Source: CAZYWA01 sp964650975 [NCBI: uncultured bacterium] | Lineage (GTDB): Bacteria; JADJOY01 | Direction: 5' to 3' | Length of the DNA: 23,290 nucleotides | NCBI GenBank assembly: GCA_964650975.1 | Contig: CAZYWA010000053.1 | Coordinates: 1 to 23,290 of the forward strand | In this document: positions 1-6,955 of the stretch, piece by piece | How positions within the stretch are numbered: position 1 is the first letter of the stretch | How the letters are laid out: every line of letters starts with the position of its first letter | The notes under the pieces: generated by a model | The model's input: the letters and a program-made list of their open reading frames with translations, nothing else | The model's database searches: none | What the model was told of the DNA's origin: nothing | Position numbers and translations under genes: made by a program

Positions 1-234
1 GATCGCGACCGTGGTGGGATCGAGGGTGAGTGCAAAGCGTCCCGGGATCGTCGCAGCCAAAGAGGAATTGAATTCCAGAGCGGGCGCGGTGATCGGTGCG
101 ATTTCCGACGTACATCCCATCAGCGCCAAAAGTACCAGCGGGACGACGCCGAGGCTGAGCGGGAGCTTGCCGCGCCAGCATGAAAATGTGCGGCTCGCGC
201 CGCTCGCGATTTTCACATCATCCATGTCGGTCAT
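1..234 (-). CDS. Putative lipoprotein, N-terminal part (runs off left edge)
   Basis: A reading frame starts at an ATG at 234 and stays open for 78 codons to the window edge, so the C-terminus is missing. Residues 24-40 are hydrophobic and end in a lipobox-like LMGC with Cys41, which suggests signal peptidase II processing and lipid anchoring. The mature start (CTSEIAPITAPALEF) is short of charge, as is common for exported proteins. A second in-frame ATG lies three codons in; either start leaves the signal peptide intact. The gene begins about 90 bases after the stop of the multiheme cytochrome on the same strand, so the two may be co-transcribed. No function can be assigned from the visible part. 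The signal peptide call is fairly secure and the rest is unknown. Confidence 0.6.
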   Translation of the reverse strand, partial: MTDMDDVKIASGASRTFSCWRGKLPLSLGVVPLVLLALMGCTSEIAPITAPALEFNSSLAATIPGRFALTLDPTTVAI

Positions 235-323
235 CGTTGTGCCTGCCAGCGCTCGTCCGCGCGAGATCGTCGAGGTTGTCCGGTTATCGGCCACCTAGCC
301 GGGTTTCCGTCCGGATGGACCGT

Positions 324-2393
324 TCAGCCAACCGAGCCCCGGAAAGCCGCCACCGTGAGGATCGGAAGCCCCTCGGCCACCGAGCCGACGAGACGCTCCA
401 CTTGAGCGGGATCGAGGCGTCGATAATTCCAGCGAGCCTCCACCTCGACGGCGCCCGAGGGCGACGACGACAGAGGAACGTCGACCGTATGCGTCCCCTC
501 GGGCGGAATACGACCCAGGTCCACGACCTGCGCGACTTCCCACAGGCGATGATCCCGAACGATTTCGCCCCGAGCATCGAGCAGTCGATGACCCAGGCGA
601 ATGGCTCCCTGCGGCCCGTCGCTCCCCTGGTCGACGAGCACGACGCCCGCCATATCCGTCGCACGGATGGATAGCCAGACCTCGATCAAATCCGTCGGCC
701 CATTCGGAAACGAATGTCCGATCGCACCGGTGTTCCAGGTCTCGACGCGCAGCCAGCTTCGGGCCGAATCCTGGACGAGACGGACGTTCATCTCGAGCAG
801 CCGCACCGGCTCGGTTGCACCCGAAGAATCGACGGGCGCCGCAATGTAACCGTGAGTGAGCTGGTCCACGTCGGAAACTCCGGCGCTTTCGAGAGAAACG
901 GACCCCTCCGGCGGAACCCATCGAGCCTCGAGGAACCCGATCGTCGCCCGCTCGCCAGCCTCGCCGCCAGCGACGCGACCCACATACGTGCTCGCGGCGG
1001 CGAAGCGATGATCGGTCACCACGTAGCCCTCCCGTCCATAGACCAGTCGCATGTGGCAGCGCGTGCAGTCGCGACCGCTGGTTGCGGCCGGCGACTCCTT
1101 CCAGGATTCGTACTGATCCTGGAGAACCTGGGTGAGACGGCCGTGCGTCATCGGCTCGAGGCTCTGGATGTGACACGGACGGCAGCCCAGGGGCCGGCCG
1201 GGGGCACGCCACTGGGTCAGGTGCCGACCCATTCGGGCTTCGACCGTACTCACGGCAGCGTAGCGCTGCGACCTCAGCCAGCGGGAGATCCCGCCGGACC
1301 GCTCGACCAGAAAAGTCGCCGGCTCGTTCGCGAACGGTTTGAACTCGGCGGCGCCGTCCCGCAGTCCAGGCGGATCGGCCATGCGGTGGCAAGAGACGCA
1401 ATGGACTCCCGCCTGGAAGCCTTCGCTCGCGACCACTTCATCCGCGGAGAAACGTGTCGGATCGGCCGCATGCGGCGCGTGACACATGAGACACCGTCGT
1501 GCTTCGGTCCCACGGCCCTCGGCCATGGCGCTGCGGAGCAGGGCTATGAAGACGGGATTCGAGGCGGCCCTGGCATGCGCGGATTGCTCCCAGGTCCGGA
1601 CGGCGGTCAGGTGGCAGGTTTTGCAGACCTCGGACGAGACTTCCAGGAAACCCTCGTCCGTGGCGGAGATGGCCCGCTCGGCGACGTCGGGAACCCGCGC
1701 CGAGAGCTGCACCACCACCGCGAGCGTGGCGACGATCCCGCTGACGACGACGAAAGACGGCAGGGTGATCCGCCGCAGCGGGGCGGCCCATGGAAAGGCC
1801 CCTCGCGCCGCGGATCGGCGCGACAGGAGTACGTGCGCGATGCCGGCGCCCACCGCGAAGGGGATGCTCGCGACGTGGACGCGGTAGAAACCCCGCGCGG
1901 AGCTGCCGCCCGGAATCACCAGGATCCCACTCAGGACCGCGAGCACGGAGCACATGAAAAACAACGAGCCCACGGCCCAGGGCGAGCGTCGCTCTCTCAA
2001 TACCTTCACCAGGATCCACGACAACCTGAGGACGATCACGAGGACGAAGAGCGAGAGGACCCGGCTGAGTCGCTCGTTGCCCTCCAGGCCGATTCGCGGC
2101 CCCATCACGATGAACAGGAAAACGGCCGTCGCGGCGAGCGCCGCTCGCCATGCCACCCGAGCCGGGTTGCGCAGGATCTGGGACACATGGACGACGACGT
2201 ACACGATCAAGAGCGGCGCCGTTATGACGCCCATCAGGCCGTGCGCATACTGCACCCACTGCAGCCCGGGACCGCGAGCGCCCGTTACGAGCGTGAGGAC
2301 GCCCGAACCGAGCATGAACAACACGCAGGCGCTCAGCGCGCCACGCAAGGCCATCTCCAGCCTCGAGGCGACGTCCGTTGGAGCGCCGCTCAT
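324..2393 (-). CDS. Membrane-anchored penta-heme cytochrome with b-type-like helical N-terminus
   Basis: A 689-residue protein. Residues 16-232 hold about seven membrane helices, with histidine pairs H51/H69 and H173/H187 inside helices, as expected for two b-type hemes in a cytochrome b561-like quinol-binding module. The rest should be periplasmic and carries five c-heme motifs: CKTCH (257), CLMCH (301), CVSCH (332), CRPCH (404) and CTRCH (443). The spacing and extra histidines resemble the cytochrome c554-type multiheme superfamily. A C-terminal beta-rich part contains GHSFPNGPTD, a GH-x-FP-x-G signature I associate with multiheme cytochromes. With an odd helix number and no cleavable signal, the N-terminus is inside and the heme domain outside. 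The likely role is moving electrons between the quinone pool and periplasmic partners; donor and acceptor are not known. No strong ribosome site precedes the ATG. Confidence 0.85.
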   Translation of the reverse strand: MSGAPTDVASRLEMALRGALSACVLFMLGSGVLTLVTGARGPGLQWVQYAHGLMGVITAPLLIVYVVVHVSQILRNPARVAWRAALAATAVFLFIVMGPRIGLEGNERLSRVLSLFVLVIVLRLSWILVKVLRERRSPWAVGSLFFMCSVLAVLSGILVIPGGSSARGFYRVHVASIPFAVGAGIAHVLLSRRSAARGAFPWAAPLRRITLPSFVVVSGIVATLAVVVQLSARVPDVAERAISATDEGFLEVSSEVCKTCHLTAVRTWEQSAHARAASNPVFIALLRSAMAEGRGTEARRCLMCHAPHAADPTRFSADEVVASEGFQAGVHCVSCHRMADPPGLRDGAAEFKPFANEPATFLVERSGGISRWLRSQRYAAVSTVEARMGRHLTQWRAPGRPLGCRPCHIQSLEPMTHGRLTQVLQDQYESWKESPAATSGRDCTRCHMRLVYGREGYVVTDHRFAAASTYVGRVAGGEAGERATIGFLEARWVPPEGSVSLESAGVSDVDQLTHGYIAAPVDSSGATEPVRLLEMNVRLVQDSARSWLRVETWNTGAIGHSFPNGPTDLIEVWLSIRATDMAGVVLVDQGSDGPQGAIRLGHRLLDARGEIVRDHRLWEVAQVVDLGRIPPEGTHTVDVPLSSSPSGAVEVEARWNYRRLDPAQVERLVGSVAEGLPILTVAAFRGSVG

Positions 2394-2722
2394 GATCGTG
2401 CCGATCGTCTACGTGGGCGATCATTCGTCGTCACGCGTGGCCCTCTCCCGAACGCGCGACCGATCGCATCAGAGAGGATCTCCGCTGCGTGTTCAGTAGA
2501 GCAGAGGGAACCGGGAACGGGAATGACCTGGGGTTGATCGCGAGGAGCTACGCTCCCCGATGGACGAGGCACTCCGCCAAGTCGTCCCGACAACGACACG
2601 AGCCGCCGTACAGCACAGGCGGTGGCAGGCTAGGCCGAGCGCTCGGGCAAGATCCCCGCCCTTCCCCGGCTCGGCGTGTGTAGAATCGCCGTCGATCGTC
2701 GCCCGCACGGGAGGACTGCGTG
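2394..2722. other. Divergent intergenic region
   Basis: This 329-base gap separates the minus-strand cytochrome from the plus-strand hydrolase and must hold both promoters. A reasonable -10 hexamer, TAGAAT, lies at 2681-2686, about 37 bases ahead of the hydrolase ATG, but no convincing -35 precedes it. Open frames crossing the gap have no family resemblance and poor composition. I see no gene here. Confidence 0.4.
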
Positions 2723-3853
2723 ATGGCCGTGAGCGGCGCTCGAGTGGGTTCGCACCGAGCGGTCGTGCCGCGGCTCGGTTTCGTGGCCCTGCTCGCCCTG
2801 CTCGGCGCCGAGGCGCCGTCGTGGGCTTTGGACTGCAGCCGTACCTCGATCGGCTCGACACCACTCGACGACCTCGGAGCCGGGCTCTACGCCGGCCAGT
2901 TCCAAGGCGGCCTCTACCCCGGAGGAAGCAACCTCGTTCCCGCTGCGCATGCAGCCGCGGGCGCCGCCGCCGCGAGCGCCGTCGTCCCTCTCGATCTCGC
3001 GGGAGTGCCGGGTGACGCAGGTCGCATCGTGCTGCTCTCGATCGGCATGTCGAACACGACCGACGAGTTCTGTCGAGAAAGCGGTGGAACGACCGGCTGC
3101 ACGCCCGAGAGCTTCATGGCCCAGGCAGCGGCCAGCTCGTCGGTGAACCACACCACGCCCGCGATCGTGAACGGCGCCGCCGCCGGGCAAGACGCGGCGA
3201 CCTGGGCCTCGTCGGACTCGTCCAACTACGACCGGATCCGCGATCAGCTGCTCACGCCCGCCGGCCTGAGCGAGGCGCAGGTGCAAGCCGCTTGGATCAA
3301 GGAGGCGGACATCGATCCGACCAGCTCGCTTCCTGCCGGCAACGCCGATGCCTACGCGCTCGAGAGCTACCTCGGCCAGATCGTGCGCGCGCTCGAGGTC
3401 CGGTATCCCAACCTCCGGGTCGCATTCCTGTCGAGCCGCATCTACGCGGGCTACTCGACCGCGACGCTCAACCCGGAGCCCTACGCGTACGAGTCGGGCT
3501 TCGCGGTGAAATGGCTGATCGAGGCGCAGATCGCGCAGATGGCGAGCGGGGGGACGCAGGTCGACCCACGCGCCGGTGACCTCGACTACACGACGGTGGC
3601 GCCTTGGCTCGCGTGGGGCCCCTACCTCTGGGCCGACGGCCTCGTCCCTCGCACGGACGGCCTCACGTGGGTGTGCAGCGATTTCGCGAGCGACGGGGTT
3701 CACCCCGCCCAGGCGGCGGTGCAGAAGGTCGGGACCATGCTGCTCGACGTGCTGCTCGCTTCACCGGCTTCGCGGCCGTGGTTCGTCGAGAGTCGTGTGT
3801 TCGCCGACGGTTTCGAATCCGGCGACACGTCGAAGTGGTCGGTTTCGCACTGA
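2723..3853 (+). CDS. Secreted SGNH/GDSL-like hydrolase with DGFESGD C-terminal motif
   Basis: A 376-residue exported protein. The ATG at 2723 was preferred over the GTG three bases earlier because GGGAGGA (2709-2715) then sits seven bases away. A signal peptide occupies about residues 1-35, ending near APSWA. The block RIVLLSIGMSN places a serine (S110) in a GxSN context and SDGVHP supplies D324 and H327, which together look like blocks I and V of an SGNH-type esterase. The intervening blocks are weak, so the assignment is to superfamily only; substrate is unknown. The last 18 residues contain FADGFESGDTSKW, a tail motif shared with the FG-GAP protein at 6956-9004, possibly a sorting or processing signal (inference). 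The gene stands alone, convergent with the membrane protein that follows. Confidence 0.7.
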   Translation: MAVSGARVGSHRAVVPRLGFVALLALLGAEAPSWALDCSRTSIGSTPLDDLGAGLYAGQFQGGLYPGGSNLVPAAHAAAGAAAASAVVPLDLAGVPGDAGRIVLLSIGMSNTTDEFCRESGGTTGCTPESFMAQAAASSSVNHTTPAIVNGAAAGQDAATWASSDSSNYDRIRDQLLTPAGLSEAQVQAAWIKEADIDPTSSLPAGNADAYALESYLGQIVRALEVRYPNLRVAFLSSRIYAGYSTATLNPEPYAYESGFAVKWLIEAQIAQMASGGTQVDPRAGDLDYTTVAPWLAWGPYLWADGLVPRTDGLTWVCSDFASDGVHPAQAAVQKVGTMLLDVLLASPASRPWFVESRVFADGFESGDTSKWSVSH

Positions 3854-3917
3854 GCTCGGTTGACCTTGCTGGCGGACTCCTTCGAACACGGCGCGGCACG
3901 ACGTCCGCGACGTCGGC

Positions 3918-4910
3918 TCAGGCGGCGGTCGCTGAAGGAGGCTGAGTCGTGGGCGGCGCCGCTTGGCGTGCAAGATCTTCGGCGAACCCGGCAGCCTTCG
4001 TCTTGAGCTCGCGGAAGAGCTCGCTCGCGGCGTCGAGGCGCGATTCCCACTCGGGGCTCGGCTCCAAGCCCTTGCTCTCGGTGAAAAAGGTGAGGATGGT
4101 CGCGGTGCACGCGAACGGGTCGTAGAGCACCAGCTTGATCGAGCCGGCCAGCACCAGCGCGGTCAGGAAGAGCCCCATCCGGAACGTTGCCCATTTGGCG
4201 GGAACCAGCAGCGCCACGGCGCCGAGCGGCACGGCGAACACCGCGAACAGCAACGCGGTCAGCACGTAGCCGGCGACGGCGAGCGCCACCGCGTTCTTGA
4301 GCAGCCCCTTCCAGCACTGGCAGTAGAGGACGATCCCGCGCTTCGACGATTCGAAGACGTTGGCGGCGTGGGTGCGCAATGCATACGCCAGCATGGTCTC
4401 GTCGACGTAGGTGAGGCTCAACTGCACGATCTTTCCCGCCGCGTTCGCGGCGCCTTCGAGGCCCGGGATGGGCAGGATCTGCGAGAAGCCCAGGATCTCG
4501 CGGTTGATGTAGCGGATGATCCCCTTCACGAGCTGGTCGAGGAGCGACAGCACGCTGGCTTCCTTGACCAGCCCGAGCACCCGCTCCTTCGCCCAGGCGG
4601 TCTGGGAAACGCCGGCGGGCAAGGCACCCTTCTCGATGATCTCGGTGATCAGCGCCACGTGCCCGGCTTTGAGCATGTAGAGCACGTAGTCTCCGAGCAG
4701 CCGGCCCAGTCCCATCACGCCGCCACCGACGAGCGTGATCACGAACACGATCAGGGCGGCGCCGCCCCCGAAGATCGCGCCGATGATCCCGAGGAACGCC
4801 AGGTAGAGCAGCGCCCCCACGGCCAGCGCGCCGTAGATCGCGGCGCGATAGACGAGATACGCCTTGGTCTGCATGAGGATCGACCACGCACGGCCCAGCT
4901 CGAGGTTCAT
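3918..4910 (-). CDS. Conserved-looking four-helix membrane protein, function unknown
   Basis: A 330-residue protein started at the ATG at 4910, which has an excellent AGGAGGAA four bases upstream; the frame stays open for 22 further codons 5' but without such a site. Hydrophobic segments lie near residues 22-48, 50-80, 205-237 and 245-275, giving two helical hairpins joined by a soluble segment of about 120 residues (90-200) rich in charged residues. The C-terminal 50 residues are charged, then Ala/Pro/Thr-rich, probably cytoplasmic. There is no cleavable signal. I do not recognise the family. It is convergent with the hydrolase at 2723 and has no neighbour close enough to suggest an operon. 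That it is a real gene is well supported by codon use and the ribosome site. Confidence 0.75.
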   Translation of the reverse strand: MNLELGRAWSILMQTKAYLVYRAAIYGALAVGALLYLAFLGIIGAIFGGGAALIVFVITLVGGGVMGLGRLLGDYVLYMLKAGHVALITEIIEKGALPAGVSQTAWAKERVLGLVKEASVLSLLDQLVKGIIRYINREILGFSQILPIPGLEGAANAAGKIVQLSLTYVDETMLAYALRTHAANVFESSKRGIVLYCQCWKGLLKNAVALAVAGYVLTALLFAVFAVPLGAVALLVPAKWATFRMGLFLTALVLAGSIKLVLYDPFACTATILTFFTESKGLEPSPEWESRLDAASELFRELKTKAAGFAEDLARQAAPPTTQPPSATAA

Positions 4911-5751
4911 CGGATTCCTCCTGCAGGGGAGAAGCGTATTCCTCGGCGTCGTAAGGGGGCCGAGGAGACGTGTCAAGCAACGAGGGCGGCGGGTCGTGGT
5001 TCAGCTCGCTCGCCAGGGCCGGCGGTAACGTCGAAAGCCAGGAGCGCTCGCCCCCTACGCCGTCTTGCTGGAACGAGGAACGCCGATTGAAAACGCCCAA
5101 CGACGACCCCTGACGTAGCTCACGGCCTACCGAGGCGATCCATCGGCAGCGATGAGCCGCGACGTCTGGGGTGGGCGACTACACGGCGGCAGGCCCAAAC
5201 CATCCACGGGCGCCGCCTCTCGACGGTCGTCGGCGATCGGAGACACGAAAGGCGAGTGGCTCGGCCACTCGCCTTCGCGGACTTCTACTCACAGCAGGGA
5301 GAGAAAGGCGGCCCCCCAAGACACCACCTCAAACCCAAGGCCCCCCTTCGCGAAACCGTTTGTTTGTTGAATTTTTCCCCAGGTAAGTGACGGGGCCTTG
5401 GGGAGCACGCACCGGATCACCTGTGCGAGCGGTATGCCAATCGAGCCGCCTGGCCACGGCGTTGGCCTCGTCTCGCGAACTACCAAGAATTGCAGGCAAA
5501 ACCGCGAGTGCAGGTGGGGTGTTCGCCGCGCACGGTCGGAGCTCGGCCCCGTGACCGACGTCGCAGAATGCGAGTGCGTTGCAGAACGCGGCGCGACAGG
5601 TGCGACGGCAGTGAACGTTACGGGAACGAGACGGCGCGCCCTCAGGGCGGATTCCCTTGACGCGCCATCAGCTCGCGGTGTTTCCCGTCCTCGGAACCGG
5701 ATGCAGTGAGCTTGCGCAGCGCGGACGCTGGGCGCAGAGTCGGGAGCACCC
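4911..5751. other. Gene-poor stretch of about 840 bases
   Basis: No frame on either strand resembles a known family. The stretch contains a perfect 12-base-pair hairpin (5249-5275), two GGCCCCCC copies around 5310-5345, and an AT-rich island near 5360-5385 (GTTTGTTTGTTGAATTTTT), clearly poorer in G+C than anything else nearby. A minus-strand frame of 65 codons ends at 5289, just before the hairpin, but its codon use is mediocre. It might hold a small RNA or an eroded gene. I cannot support either. Confidence 0.35.
5249..5275 (-). terminator. Perfect 12-bp hairpin, possible terminator
   Basis: The arms AAGGCGAGTGGC and GCCACTCGCCTT pair perfectly around a three-base loop. On the minus strand the stem is followed by TTTCGTGT, a short T-run, so a rho-independent terminator for minus-strand transcription is the simplest reading. 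The T-run is weak, and no confident gene ends just upstream of it. Confidence 0.45.
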
Positions 5752-5994
5752 GTGTCTACCCCCGAACGCCGCGCACTGGTCCGTGCCGCCGTAGAGTTGG
5801 CCTACCCAGGGCCAGTGACCTACCGCGGCAGGCTCGAAACACCGTTTCGCGATCCCCGAGAGGGCATCCCCCACGTATTTCACGTGACCGGTGGATTCGT
5901 GGTCGCATGGCTCGTGACCGACGGTAACAAGGAATCCGTGGTCCTCGCAGGCCCGCCGACACCCGAAGCGCCAGGGTCACTTCGTCGGAGCTGA
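5752..5994 (+). CDS. Small hypothetical protein
   Basis: An 80-residue frame begins with GTG and has GGGAG five bases upstream. Codon third positions are largely G or C and the central part (PHVFHVTGGFVVAWLVTDG) alternates hydrophobic and polar residues like a beta-sheet protein. There is no signal peptide or membrane segment. I do not recognise it. It lies alone in a gene-poor stretch upstream of the ribbon-helix-helix gene. The main doubt is whether it is translated at all. Confidence 0.45.
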   Translation: MSTPERRALVRAAVELAYPGPVTYRGRLETPFRDPREGIPHVFHVTGGFVVAWLVTDGNKESVVLAGPPTPEAPGSLRRS

Positions 5995-6251
5995 TCGGGA
6001 TGGACCGACCCGGCATTGGGGAGTCATCCGGCCCCGCCGAGCCTCGACGCTGCGGATGAGCGGGGTCACTTCTCGCGCGAGCCGGTGTTCCGCGCGCGGC
6101 GTGCCATCCCTACGCGACGCAACCATCGACGCAGGCGTCACCGCTCGATGCGACGGCGAGGTACTCGTCCGTCTGAGCCTCCGACTGGCCACGCTGCCGG
6201 CCGCCGCATTCATCGAAGGCGTTCGCCTGCCGGACGTAACCGCAGGCAACA

Positions 6252-6298
6252 GCATGCGAGGCATGCCTGTGCGGGAATTTGACCCATGTGAGGCACAT
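6252..6298. promoter_or_regulatory. Cluster of short palindromes, possible operator
   Basis: Two copies of the palindrome GCATGC are separated by GAG (6252-6266), and 19 bases on lies ATGTG-agg-CACAT (6286-6298). They sit 80-125 bases upstream of the ribbon-helix-helix gene start at 6377. Such regulators often bind short repeated palindromes and control their own genes, so an autoregulatory operator is possible. The rest of 5995-6376 shows nothing I can identify. Confidence 0.25.
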
Positions 6299-6376
6299 CG
6301 CCCCCGCCTGATCTCGGCTAGACGGGGAAAAATCCGGCGGCGAGGGCGGCACCGATCCTGCTTCGCAAATCGCACT

Positions 6377-6931
6377 ATGCAACACACCTCGCGGTCAACC
6401 TCGGATCACTTCGTGAAAACTGAAGATGCCGCACCGCGCCGCGCGCGAGGGGGTGGTCGTCCCCCGAAGTTCCGGGAGCCCCGTCGGCCCGTCACGGTGA
6501 CTCTCCCCGAGCGCACCCTCGCGCGGCTCACCGAGATCGACGCCGATCGCGCACGCGCCATCGTGCGCGCCGCCGACAATCACCACGGGTCGAAGGCGGG
6601 ACCGGACAAACCGGTCGAGATCCTACCGGTGGGACCGCGGCTCGGCGTGATCGTCCTGGCACGATGCCCGATGCTGTCCCGGATCTCCCGGTTGCGCACC
6701 ATCGAGATCGCACCGAGCCGCTTCCTGCTCGCTATCGAGCCGGGGACCCCCATCGAGAGAGTCGCGCTCGAGATCACCGATCTCATCGACGGCAGTGATC
6801 CATCCAACGCGTCGGATCGCGCGCTCCTCGTCGAGCTGCTCGCGGCGCTCCGGACGCGCATTCGCGCCAGCACGATGGAGAAGGCGGAGATCATGTTCGT
6901 GGAGCCCGCCACCGACGAAGACGCGCGGTAA
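6377..6931 (+). CDS. Ribbon-helix-helix-type DNA-binding protein
   Basis: A 184-residue protein. The frame is open for 107 codons further upstream, but that part lacks protein-like composition, so the ATG at 6377 is taken; no clear ribosome site precedes it and a GTG at 6413 is an alternative. Residues 22-33 (RARGGGRPPKF) are basic with a GRP core like an AT-hook. Residues 36-66 (RRPVTVTLPERTLARL followed by an Arg-rich helix) fit a ribbon-helix-helix fold: a short strand, then two helices. The C-terminal 100 residues (strand-rich 85-125, helical 126-165) may be a dimerisation or sensing domain that I do not recognise. It is probably a transcriptional regulator; its target is unknown, possibly its own promoter. 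Confidence 0.6.
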   Translation: MQHTSRSTSDHFVKTEDAAPRRARGGGRPPKFREPRRPVTVTLPERTLARLTEIDADRARAIVRAADNHHGSKAGPDKPVEILPVGPRLGVIVLARCPMLSRISRLRTIEIAPSRFLLAIEPGTPIERVALEITDLIDGSDPSNASDRALLVELLAALRTRIRASTMEKAEIMFVEPATDEDAR

Positions 6932-6955
6932 TCCCAGCCCCAGCGTCGGGCGAGA

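Noticed and set aside
714-2537. 607-codon plus-strand open frame
   Set aside because: It lies antisense to the multiheme cytochrome; its Arg/Asp/His-rich composition is a by-product of GC-rich codons on the other strand.
3963-5090. 375-codon plus-strand open frame
   Set aside because: Antisense to the four-helix membrane protein, which has a strong ribosome site and proper hydrophobic segments; the plus frame is full of Glu/Arg/His with no fold pattern.
5289-5486. 65-codon minus-strand frame ending before the hairpin
   Set aside because: Attractive position but mediocre codon use, no ribosome site and composition unlike a folded protein.
5398-5709. 103-codon plus-strand frame
   Set aside because: Poor third-position bias, no family resemblance and no ribosome site.
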